A DNA stretch of 18,099 nt from UBA2108 sp002713215 (GTDB lineage Bacteria > Bacteroidota > Bacteroidia > Flavobacteriales_G > Salibacteraceae), in assembly GCA_937891015.1 (NCBI GenBank), contig CALAPY010000117.1, positions 1 through 18,099 of the forward strand. Direction: 5' to 3'. A program made the position numbers and the translations under genes. Below, piece after piece: positions 7,499 to 14,271 of this stretch; position 1 is the stretch's first letter, and each line of letters begins with the position of its first letter. The notes beneath the pieces were generated by a model. It did no database searches, was not told the DNA's origin, and worked only from the letters and a program-made list of their open reading frames with translations.

Positions 7499-8455
7499 TC
7501 AACTTACCCTTCTCATATGTATAAAGCGTTTTACATCGTTGTGAACACGTTTTAATGCGGTATTCAATTCAAACCCAATCAGAAATATGACACAATTGAA
7601 ATAAAACCAAAGCATAATTACCATTATAGCTCCTAGCGAGCCATAGAATTTATTGTAGGTGTTAAACGCATCAATGTAATGCTGAAAGGCAAACGAAACC
7701 AGAATAATGAAAAGTGTTGCTAAACTGGAGCCGGCAGAAAAGAATTTCCAGCGACTTTTTTTACTTGGCCCAAAGTAATAGAAGAAGCTCACCGTAAAAT
7801 ATATAAATGCTACAACAATTATATAATTGAGGTAGGTTAGGAGTTTAGCAATGGCCCAGCTCATCAATTCCTGAGAAGCCAAAAACTGAAGTACGGTTTT
7901 TCCAAAAAAGAGCATGAACATAGAAACAATGACTAGGGAACCAAGCAATGCGACCATCCAAAATGCAGTAAAACGTTGGCTTAGCCAAGACCTTTTCTTT
8001 TCTACCAAAATCGAATTATTGAAATTGTCAATGGTGGTATTAACTCCATTGGAAGCAAAGAAAAGCATCGCAATAAACCCAAAGGACAACAAATCAAAAC
8101 GTGAATTAAGTACCAATTCGGAAATGGTACTTTGTGTAAACTCATACGCGGGCCCAGGTAAAATAAGTTCAATATTGAGCATTAGGTTTTCCTGAAAATT
8201 TTTAATGGGAACGTAGGGAATTAGCGAAAAAATAAAAATCAAGGCAGGGAATAGGGCAAGAAAAAAACTAAAGGCCATTGAACCCGCCTTATTTAAAATA
8301 TCTCCATTAATTAAACTTTTAAGAAAAAACCGAAGGACATAAAACAAGGGGAGTTTATTAAAACCTGGTATGGATATGGTTTTACTAAAAGCAAGTAACC
8401 TTAAAAACTTATACTTTAATTTTCTTAAACCGGTATGATGTATAAAGTCAATCAC
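7499..8455 (-). CDS. YihY/virulence factor BrkB-family inner-membrane protein
   Basis: The 318-residue protein has about six hydrophobic segments: near 57-82, 119-137, 163-186, 203-227, 238-258 and 272-296. The family signatures are AGSMAFSFFLALFPALIF (57-74) and YGSLGAIMVIMLWFYFNCVIF (271-291) followed by GFELN. Early annotation as ribonuclease BN is wrong for this family; the function is still uncertain, with transport or envelope roles proposed. The start codon is GTG at 8453-8455, whose G is shared with the TAG stop of nadC (TAGTG), so translation is coupled to nadC. The C-terminus is basic (KRVHNDVKRFIHMRR), fitting a cytoplasmic tail. It converges on the AbiH gene. Confidence 0.85.
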   Translation of the reverse strand: MIDFIHHTGLRKLKYKFLRLLAFSKTISIPGFNKLPLFYVLRFFLKSLINGDILNKAGSMAFSFFLALFPALIFIFSLIPYVPIKNFQENLMLNIELILPGPAYEFTQSTISELVLNSRFDLLSFGFIAMLFFASNGVNTTIDNFNNSILVEKKRSWLSQRFTAFWMVALLGSLVIVSMFMLFFGKTVLQFLASQELMSWAIAKLLTYLNYIIVVAFIYFTVSFFYYFGPSKKSRWKFFSAGSSLATLFIILVSFAFQHYIDAFNTYNKFYGSLGAIMVIMLWFYFNCVIFLIGFELNTALKRVHNDVKRFIHMRRVS

Positions 8456-9291
8456 TAGAAGGCTTTAAGGCTCATATCCAACGATTGAATTTGGTGTGTG
8501 AGTGCACCCACCGAAATAAAGTCAACACCACATTCCGCATACCCACGAATGGTTTCCAAAGTAATGCCTCCGGAAGATTCGGTTTCCATTCTTTGAGCAA
8601 CCATTTTTACTCCGGTTTGGGTATCGGAGTAATTGAAATTATCGAACATGATTCGGTCTGCATTGCCGTTCGAAAGAATCTTCTCTACTTCATTCAGGTC
8701 TCTAGCTTCCACCTCTACCTTTAAATTTAAGTTGTTGGCTTTAAGGTAGGCGCTGGTTGAATTCATTGCTTCATCTATTCCACCGGCAAAATCAATGTGA
8801 TTGTCCTTTATCATGATCATATCGTACAGGCCAAACCTATGATTGAACCCTCCGCCATGAGTTACCGCAAGCTTTTCAAAAGACCTAAGCCCGGGAGATG
8901 TTTTTCTGGTATCTAAAATCTTGGTTTCAGTTCCTTTAATGGCTTCTACATATATTCCAGTGGTAGTTGCTATTCCACTCATGCGCTGCATGTAATTCAA
9001 GGCAAGGCGTTCAGCCTTCAAGATATTTCGCACAGAACCTCGAACTTCAAATGCAATATCACCGTTCTTAATTTGATCACCATCGGAAAGGAATTGTTTG
9101 AATTGTATGGAAGAATCAATGGTTTTAAAAACCAATTGGGCTACTTCGATTCCGGAAATAACCCCCGTGTCTTTTATAAGCAATTGAGCCTGGGAAATTG
9201 AGCTTGAAGGAATGCATGCCGCACCGCTATGATCTTCCTCTTTAATATCCTCTTCAATGCTCAGTTCAACGTGCCTTTTTATGTCTATCAT
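8455..9291 (-). CDS. nadC: Nicotinate-nucleotide pyrophosphorylase (carboxylating), quinolinate phosphoribosyltransferase
   Basis: NadC makes nicotinate mononucleotide from quinolinate and PRPP, releasing CO2, in de novo NAD synthesis. The ATG at 9291 gives 278 residues, normal for the family. Substrate-binding residues lie in LDTRKTSPGLR (126-136), THGGGFNHRFGLYD (144-157), IKDNHI (161-166), VEVEA (192-196) and ISVGALTH (259-266). A TTG at 9309 would add six residues, but the exact TAATTTTG box at 9319-9312 would then leave almost no leader, so ATG 9291 is preferred. The stop overlaps the GTG of the YihY gene. nadA and nadB are not in the window, so the other NAD steps are encoded elsewhere. 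Confidence 0.93.
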   Translation of the reverse strand: MIDIKRHVELSIEEDIKEEDHSGAACIPSSSISQAQLLIKDTGVISGIEVAQLVFKTIDSSIQFKQFLSDGDQIKNGDIAFEVRGSVRNILKAERLALNYMQRMSGIATTTGIYVEAIKGTETKILDTRKTSPGLRSFEKLAVTHGGGFNHRFGLYDMIMIKDNHIDFAGGIDEAMNSTSAYLKANNLNLKVEVEARDLNEVEKILSNGNADRIMFDNFNYSDTQTGVKMVAQRMETESSGGITLETIRGYAECGVDFISVGALTHQIQSLDMSLKAF

Positions 9292-9311
9292 TCTCCCCAA
9301 TTTAGCCAATG

Positions 9312-9319
9312 CAAAATTA
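9312..9319 (-). promoter_or_regulatory. -7 box of the nadC promoter
   Basis: On the minus strand these bases read TAATTTTG, an exact match to the Bacteroidota -7 consensus TAnnTTTG. It lies about 20 bases before the ATG of nadC. No good -33 TTG is seen at the usual distance. It sits back to back with the rlmH promoter. Confidence 0.5.
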
Positions 9320-9325
9320 ATTTAA

Positions 9326-9355
9326 ATTGGCTCCTGCGAATTGCGTTTACATTTG
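9326..9355 (+). promoter_or_regulatory. rlmH promoter (ATTG-N18-TACATTTG)
   Basis: ATTG (9326-9329) and TACATTTG (9348-9355) are separated by 18 bases. The -7 element matches TAnnTTTG exactly and the -33 keeps the core TTG. Transcription would begin near 9360, giving a leader of roughly 13-15 bases before the ATG at 9375. The divergent nadC box lies only 6 bases from its -33 element, so the two may compete for polymerase. Confidence 0.55.
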
Positions 9356-9374
9356 CAGGAAGTAGAGAATTTCC

Positions 9375-9842
9375 ATGATTAAACTAATTGCAGTCGCAAA
9401 AACTTCGGAACGGTATTTAAGTCAGGGGATTGACGAATACCTGAAGCGGATTGGACATTTTCATAAAATAAGCTATCGCGAAATTCCACAAATCAAAAAC
9501 ACCAAAAAGCTATCTGAACAGGAGCAAAAGGTGAAAGAAGGTGAGTTAATCTTAAAAGAAATTTCACCCTCAGATCATATTATTCTGCTTGATGACAAAG
9601 GAAGGGAATTCACATCGGAAGAAATGGCCAAAGCGCTCGATAAAAAATTAAGTGGATTCAAAAATGTGGTCTTTATTGTAGGAGGGCCTTATGGTTTTTC
9701 TCCTGCATTGGAAAAAGCAGCACAGAACAAATGGTCGCTTTCCAAGCTTACCTTCAGTCACCAAATGGTCAGGTTATTTTTTCTGGAGCAGATTTATCGG
9801 TCATTTACGATTCTAAAAGGGATGCCTTACCACCACAAATAG
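9375..9842 (+). CDS. rlmH: 23S rRNA (pseudouridine1915-N3)-methyltransferase RlmH
   Basis: RlmH is a small SPOUT methyltransferase that methylates N3 of pseudouridine 1915 in helix 69 of 23S rRNA, using S-adenosylmethionine on assembled ribosomes. The 155-residue length equals the E. coli enzyme. Seen landmarks are MIKLIAVAKT at the start, ILLDDKGREFTSEE (70-83), FIVGGPYGFSP (100-110) forming the knotted SAM pocket, LSKLTFSHQMVRLFFLEQIYR (122-142), and the C-terminal PYHHK, matching the family's PYH ending. It stands alone on the plus strand with its own promoter, divergent from nadC. Nothing odd is seen. Confidence 0.95.
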   Translation: MIKLIAVAKTSERYLSQGIDEYLKRIGHFHKISYREIPQIKNTKKLSEQEQKVKEGELILKEISPSDHIILLDDKGREFTSEEMAKALDKKLSGFKNVVFIVGGPYGFSPALEKAAQNKWSLSKLTFSHQMVRLFFLEQIYRSFTILKGMPYHHK

Positions 9843-9891
9843 GTAATGGAATAAAACCGATTCGGAACTTTCATGTTGGTCCATTTTGAAT

Positions 9892-9911
9892 AGGGGTAAA
9901 CCCTCATTTTT
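9892..9911 (+). terminator. Weak possible terminator after rlmH
   Basis: AGGG (9892-9895) and CCCT (9901-9904) enclose GTAAA and are followed by CATTTTT. The stem is only four base pairs, about 50 bases beyond the rlmH stop. It would separate rlmH from the downstream multicopper oxidase promoter. Low confidence. Confidence 0.2.
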
Positions 9912-9923
9912 GATTAAAAGCAG

Positions 9924-9952
9924 TGTAAAACATTGGTTTCTAATGTTTGACA
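9924..9952 (+). promoter_or_regulatory. Inverted repeat overlapping the multicopper oxidase promoter (candidate operator)
   Basis: TGTAAAACATT (9924-9934) and AATGTTTGACA (9942-9952) are inverted copies matching at 10 of 11 positions, with a 7-base spacer. The -33 TTG (9933-9935) falls inside the left arm and spacer, and the right arm lies between -33 and -7. Protein binding here should block polymerase, as a dimeric repressor would. A copper- or redox-sensing regulator would suit the downstream gene, but no such regulator is in the window. Confidence 0.5.
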
Positions 9953-9963
9953 GTTTAGATTTG
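9932..9963 (+). promoter_or_regulatory. Promoter of the multicopper oxidase gene (ATTG-N20-TAGATTTG)
   Basis: ATTG (9932-9935) and TAGATTTG (9956-9963) are 20 bases apart; the -7 matches TAnnTTTG exactly. Transcription near 9969 would give a leader of about 65 bases before ATG 10036. This supports 10036 as the start of the oxidase gene, because a longer open frame beginning at 9886 would start upstream of the promoter. Confidence 0.5.
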
Positions 9964-10035
9964 AGAAACAAAACCACCTTCTTTGCCCTGAATTCCCTAA
10001 TGATGAATAATTGTATAACTAAAAAACACCCCATT

Positions 10036-12060
10036 ATGAAAATTACATCTACTCAATTATTTTCAGGACTATGCCTGATATTGCTAACACCGATTGTGGT
10101 CAATGCTCAGTATCTACCAAATCAATTTACTAACACCGTTCCTATTCCTTACCTGGTTGAAGGAAGTTTAAGTGGTGGAGTTACTACTTACGATTTAAAC
10201 TTTGCCGGTAAGGTTCATAATTTTGATCCAAATGGGGCAACTAACAGCTATCTGCCAACGGTACCGGGTGACACGTTTCTATATAACATTAACGCAGCAG
10301 TTGGAACATGGGGAATTAACAGTTCTACCAGAAAACCAAGTAGTGCCCCGGATATGACCTATTTAGGACCTACGATTCTGTGGAAACATGGTGATACAGT
10401 TCAAATGAATGTGACCAACAATTTACCGGATACTACACCGGGCAATGGTCAGATGACAACAAGTCATTGGCATGGGTTAAATGTACCTGCTTATGGAGAT
10501 GGCGGTCCTCATCAGGCTATTCCAAATAAACCCTCATCCAAGAATACATGGAAACCTAAGTTTCCAATGGTAGATCCTGCACAAACCATTTGGTACCATT
10601 CTCATGTTATGATGTACACGACCGAACAAGTCATTATGGGATTGGCAGGGATGATTATTGTCGAGGACCATACCACACCAGCGGCAATAGCACTCAACAA
10701 GGCTTTACCGCATGATTATGGTTCAAATGATTTCCCGTTGGTTATTCAAGAGAAGGAATTTCTATATGATACTACTCATTCTGGATCAATTGATTCAATG
10801 AAAGCTACAGCACTGAACGTTAGTGAAAAACCTGGAAATGGTGAATTTCGAGTGGTTAATGGTGTTGCACTTGGGCAATTAAAAGTTCCCAATTCCGTAG
10901 TTCGTTTTCGTGTATTGAATGGTGATGCACGTAAGTCATTTAATATAGGCTTTTCAACCAACATTGATCCAGCCAATGTTTCGGGAAGGTTGGATTTCTA
11001 CCAGGTTGCAACTGATGGCGGCTACATGGGTAAGCCACATAAAATAAACAGCTTTCTGGTGAATCCGGGAGAACGTGGTGAGTTTATTATTGACTTTGGT
11101 CAAGCCGGTTTGGCAGGAGTTAGTGAAGTTTTCTTAAGTAATCGTGTTGCAGACCCTGAAGTGGCTACTGCAAAAGATATAGTTGGGATTGGAGCTGGAA
11201 AAGTGCAGCCAGGTTATATAACCCCAGGCTATGCGTTTATGAAATTTGTGATTGATTCTACCATTAAGCCAGCTAATCCCATTACGAAAATTGCCGACTC
11301 TAACTTGTTTCCAAAATATCAATTAGACAGTTGTCCCACCCCCAATAAGAGAACCAAAAACTTAAATCATCCGGGTGGTAAAACCAAACAGTGGCTCATT
11401 GATTCCCTGCCAATGGATATGGGTCGATTGGATGATACAATTCGTGTAAATACTTGTGAAGAATGGACCGTAATTAACAATACACCGATTGCGCATCCAT
11501 TTCATATACACAAGGTCCAGTTTCAGATAAAGCAATACATCGATGGCTCGTCTGGAACTCCGGATACCATGAACTATCCTAATTTGCCTACCTATATGTT
11601 AGGTTATAAAGATGTTATGATTGTTCGAAAAGGTTCTCAGTTTACTTTCCAGGCACGTTTCGACCATTTTGGGGATAGCAGCGTTGATACATCTAACGGA
11701 TACATGTATCACTGTCATATTCTTACCCATGAAGACTTTAGTATGATGCATCAATTTACTGTAGTTAATGATTCGGTCTGGAATTCACTTTACCCAAGCT
11801 CAATTGAAGATAGAGGTGAGCAACAATCCTTTAGTCTTTACCCCAACCCGGCTGGTGATGTACTTTATTTAAGAGGTAATTCAAGACAGGATGGCTCTCT
11901 TCGAATAACGGATTTAATGGGTAGAACCTTGCAGGAAGTTAAAGTGAAGGCATTTAGTACTGAAACACGTATTGATGTAGAGACTTTTCATACAGGCATG
12001 GTAATCGTAGAGTACACTTCGGGGGATCAAAGAATGACGCAAAAGATTCTTTTAGAATAA
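10036..12060 (+). CDS. Secreted multicopper oxidase with T9SS C-terminal sorting domain
   Basis: From ATG 10036 the protein has 674 residues and opens with a signal peptide (MKITSTQLFSGLCLILLTPIVVNAQ). All four copper motifs are intact: SHWHG (143-147), WYHSH (186-190), HPFHIH (487-492) and YHCHILTHEDFSMM (558-571), with C560 and axial M570 for type 1 copper. It should oxidise a metal or organic substrate and reduce oxygen to water. Residues from about 598 form a T9SS sorting domain (SFSLYPNPAGDVLYL, then RITDLMGRTL, then a last strand near QKILLE), so it is exported through the outer membrane. The frame is open upstream to 9886, but that part lacks a signal peptide and lies across the promoter, so it is untranslated. 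Substrate is unknown; laccase-like, bilirubin-oxidase-like and metal-oxidase activities are possible. A 16-bp hairpin follows. Confidence 0.9.
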   Translation: MKITSTQLFSGLCLILLTPIVVNAQYLPNQFTNTVPIPYLVEGSLSGGVTTYDLNFAGKVHNFDPNGATNSYLPTVPGDTFLYNINAAVGTWGINSSTRKPSSAPDMTYLGPTILWKHGDTVQMNVTNNLPDTTPGNGQMTTSHWHGLNVPAYGDGGPHQAIPNKPSSKNTWKPKFPMVDPAQTIWYHSHVMMYTTEQVIMGLAGMIIVEDHTTPAAIALNKALPHDYGSNDFPLVIQEKEFLYDTTHSGSIDSMKATALNVSEKPGNGEFRVVNGVALGQLKVPNSVVRFRVLNGDARKSFNIGFSTNIDPANVSGRLDFYQVATDGGYMGKPHKINSFLVNPGERGEFIIDFGQAGLAGVSEVFLSNRVADPEVATAKDIVGIGAGKVQPGYITPGYAFMKFVIDSTIKPANPITKIADSNLFPKYQLDSCPTPNKRTKNLNHPGGKTKQWLIDSLPMDMGRLDDTIRVNTCEEWTVINNTPIAHPFHIHKVQFQIKQYIDGSSGTPDTMNYPNLPTYMLGYKDVMIVRKGSQFTFQARFDHFGDSSVDTSNGYMYHCHILTHEDFSMMHQFTVVNDSVWNSLYPSSIEDRGEQQSFSLYPNPAGDVLYLRGNSRQDGSLRITDLMGRTLQEVKVKAFSTETRIDVETFHTGMVIVEYTSGDQRMTQKILLE

Positions 12061-12073
12061 GATCTGCTTAAAA

Positions 12074-12131
12074 TAGCCAGGTTAAAAACAAGAGCAATAC
12101 CTAAACCCCAATGCCGTTTTTAGCCTGGCTA
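12074..12131. terminator. Long hairpin between convergent genes, probable bidirectional terminator
   Basis: The arms at 12074-12089 (TAGCCAGGTTAAAAAC) and 12116-12131 (GTTTTTAGCCTGGCTA) pair at all 16 positions with one G-U wobble, around a 26-base loop. They lie between the plus-strand oxidase and the minus-strand operon, 14 bases after the oxidase stop. The GC-rich outer stem plus the A/T block inside each arm fits termination in both directions, though the large loop is unusual. Confidence 0.65.
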
Positions 12132-12165
12132 CTTTTGCGTTTAAATGACATAAGCTTTAGGACCA

Positions 12166-13308
12166 TCAATCAATTGTACGAGTAGTTTTCCGGTATAATA
12201 TATTTCTGTTTTCCAGGTATTTAATGATATAATGAAAACACTTTTCGTGTTTTCCAATTAGCTCCGGAGGAATCACACCCTTTTCGTTAAACATCCCTTC
12301 AAGAAACAGGTTGGCCGCTGCAGTTGCAGTATAACCTGTGGTTCGCGCCATGGAAGACGTATTGGTTTTCTGATTGTATTCATCGTGAAGGTGGTAAACG
12401 ACTTCTTCTACTTGCCCATTGGAATTGGTTCCTTTGATAGTAATCCGCATTACCGTTATTTCTTCTTCAGTGTCTCCTAATTTCCACTCGTTAAAAAGTA
12501 CTTTACTCGTAAACTCCAAAGGTGAAATAGAGGCTCTGCCCAACTCCAGTTTTTCCTCATTAAAAAAACCACTTTCCTTCAACACTTGAATGTATTCTAC
12601 ATGGCCCGGATAACGAAGTGTTTTCTCCTTCATGTTTGGTATATGGGGGAGGGTATAAATCAAAGATCGTAACCCGTCAGAATTAAAGGATTCCAGGGTT
12701 CCAATCCCAGTAAACTCCATGTTTTCGCAATCCGTTAGTGCTTCCCGAATTACTATTTCACCGTTTTCCACATAACGTGCGGGCCTGGTGTATTCTTCAA
12801 TAACATCAATAGGAGAAAAAGGGGCCTTATAGTTAAAAGGCCATTTTTTTACTTTAGGTAATCCACCAACGAGGCATTCGAAATGAGTAATTTTCATTTG
12901 CTCGTTGTGGTAACCAAGAATTAAGTTGCTCATCCCCGGTGCCACACCACAATCTACAACGGCTGTAATGCCTTTCTCTTTAGCAAGCGAATCCAGATCG
13001 AGTGCATTTTCCGGAAAAAATGAAATGTCTATCACATTTTTTTTTGATTCAATGATTGTCTTTAAGGTTTCAAATCCTAAAAAACCAGATACTGCACAAA
13101 CAACTAAATCGAAGGGTTCTATTGATTTTTTTAATGACTCATGTTGAGTTACATCAAGATGTTGTATCGTAATTTTTGGTGTATTGTGTTTAACCTTATC
13201 CAGGGCTTGTTGGTCTATATCGGCAAGTGTAACCCAGTGGTTTTTAACCAAATCAATGGCCATAGCACTGCCGACCATTCCAGCCCCAAGTACAATAATT
13301 TTATTCAT
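12166..13308 (-). CDS. Saccharopine dehydrogenase-family oxidoreductase (lysine-dehydrogenase-like)
   Basis: The 380-residue protein starts with a Rossmann motif, VLGAGMVGSAMA (6-17), and LADID (28-32) with D30 placed to bind NAD ribose. VVDCGVAPGMSNLILGYH (117-134) is the conserved block of the saccharopine/lysine dehydrogenase family. The rest is the C-terminal catalytic domain, ending in KHEKCFHYIIKYLENRNI. Relatives act on saccharopine, L-lysine (6-dehydrogenase) or carboxynorspermidine. It would work in the cytoplasm, in lysine breakdown or a related amino-acid step. The gene lies 39 bases after the UDP-glucuronate-decarboxylase-like gene on the same strand, probably in one transcript with it and galE. 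That pairing with sugar-nucleotide genes is unexplained. The family call is firm; the substrate is not. Confidence 0.78.
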   Translation of the reverse strand: MNKIIVLGAGMVGSAMAIDLVKNHWVTLADIDQQALDKVKHNTPKITIQHLDVTQHESLKKSIEPFDLVVCAVSGFLGFETLKTIIESKKNVIDISFFPENALDLDSLAKEKGITAVVDCGVAPGMSNLILGYHNEQMKITHFECLVGGLPKVKKWPFNYKAPFSPIDVIEEYTRPARYVENGEIVIREALTDCENMEFTGIGTLESFNSDGLRSLIYTLPHIPNMKEKTLRYPGHVEYIQVLKESGFFNEEKLELGRASISPLEFTSKVLFNEWKLGDTEEEITVMRITIKGTNSNGQVEEVVYHLHDEYNQKTNTSSMARTTGYTATAAANLFLEGMFNEKGVIPPELIGKHEKCFHYIIKYLENRNILYRKTTRTID

Positions 13309-13347
13309 ACCAAACGTAAATTTGAAGTAGAAATTTACCTCTATTTC

Positions 13348-14271
13348 CTAAAACAGTCCTTTCTCGACCAGTATTTTTAGCCCTTGCTCCAGAGGTAGTA
13401 ATTCTCGATTTAGCAACTTTCTCATTTTACCAATATCTGGTTGTCTTCGAGTCATATCACCTTCAGGTAAAGGTGGTAAATGCTCTATTACTGATTTAGA
13501 TCCAGTAGTTTTAATGATCAATTTGGCCAAATCCAGGATAGTGATTTGAGAATCATTACCGACGTTAATAATATCATTAACGTATTGATTTTCTTCCATA
13601 CATTTTATGGTAGCTTCCAGGTTGTCATCGATAAAGCAAAAAGTTCTAGTCTGCTCGCCATCCCCGTAGATGGTGATTTTATCGTTTCGTTGAGCTGCCC
13701 TCACAAATTTCGACATCACAAAATCGGTACTTTGCAATGGCCCGTAGGTATTAAAAAATCGAAATATGGTATAATCTAACCCAAACTCTTGTTTGAATGC
13801 CTTGCAAAAAGCCTCACCCGCATTTTTTACGATAGCATATGGTAACCTTGAATTTAGTGGAGTGGTTTCTTCATGTTGTGGCAGATGAACCGGTTCTCCA
13901 TACACCTCAGATGAAGAAGAGTAGAATATTCGTTTTACTCCGGAATTTTTGGCTAGTGTTAGTACATTTTTAATTCCTTGCAAATCTTCCAATACCATCG
14001 ATGGGTTTGCCAGTGTTCTTTTAACTCCTACCAATGCGGCATAATGAAAAACATAATCAAAGCCATGGGAGGTCATTACCGGTGCAATGTCCAGGTAATT
14101 ATTGACGTCACATTTTATAAAACGAACATTATCTCCTTTAGCAATGTTTCTTTTTTTACCGGTAACGAAGTTATCAACCAAAACCACTAAATTGTTAGGG
14201 TTTTCAGCCAATTTAGCTGCTAATGAGCCAGGAATAAACCCTGCTCCACCAGTAATTAATATCTTAACCAT
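13348..14271 (-). CDS. NAD-dependent epimerase/dehydratase, UDP-glucuronate-decarboxylase-like
   Basis: This is a 307-residue extended SDR. The catalytic motif is LPYAIVK with Y145/K149, after SSSSEVYGEP (118-127). GDGEQTRTFCFIDD (203-216) and PEGDMTRRQPDIGK (269-282) resemble UDP-glucuronate decarboxylase (UDP-xylose synthase) and dTDP-glucose dehydratase relatives. The nucleotide-binding loop reads TGGAGFIPGS (7-16): the third glycine of GxxGxxG is replaced by proline, with a glycine just after. It would make or modify a UDP- or dTDP-sugar in the cytoplasm. The ATG overlaps the end of galE by 8 bases (14264-14271), so the two are co-translated. The substrate is inferred only from motif resemblance. 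Confidence 0.72.
   Translation of the reverse strand: MVKILITGGAGFIPGSLAAKLAENPNNLVVLVDNFVTGKKRNIAKGDNVRFIKCDVNNYLDIAPVMTSHGFDYVFHYAALVGVKRTLANPSMVLEDLQGIKNVLTLAKNSGVKRIFYSSSSEVYGEPVHLPQHEETTPLNSRLPYAIVKNAGEAFCKAFKQEFGLDYTIFRFFNTYGPLQSTDFVMSKFVRAAQRNDKITIYGDGEQTRTFCFIDDNLEATIKCMEENQYVNDIINVGNDSQITILDLAKLIIKTTGSKSVIEHLPPLPEGDMTRRQPDIGKMRKLLNRELLPLEQGLKILVEKGLF

Noticed and set aside
9886..10035. Upstream extension of the multicopper oxidase frame (about 50 extra residues)
   Set aside because: It would put a non-hydrophobic stretch before a clear signal peptide and would cross the likely promoter and operator, so it is untranslated leader.
13311..13318. Exact TACGTTTG box on the minus strand before the lysine-dehydrogenase-like gene
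   Set aside because: It ends 2 bases before the ATG, so a transcript would start at or inside the start codon; no -33 element is seen, and read-through from the upstream genes is simpler.
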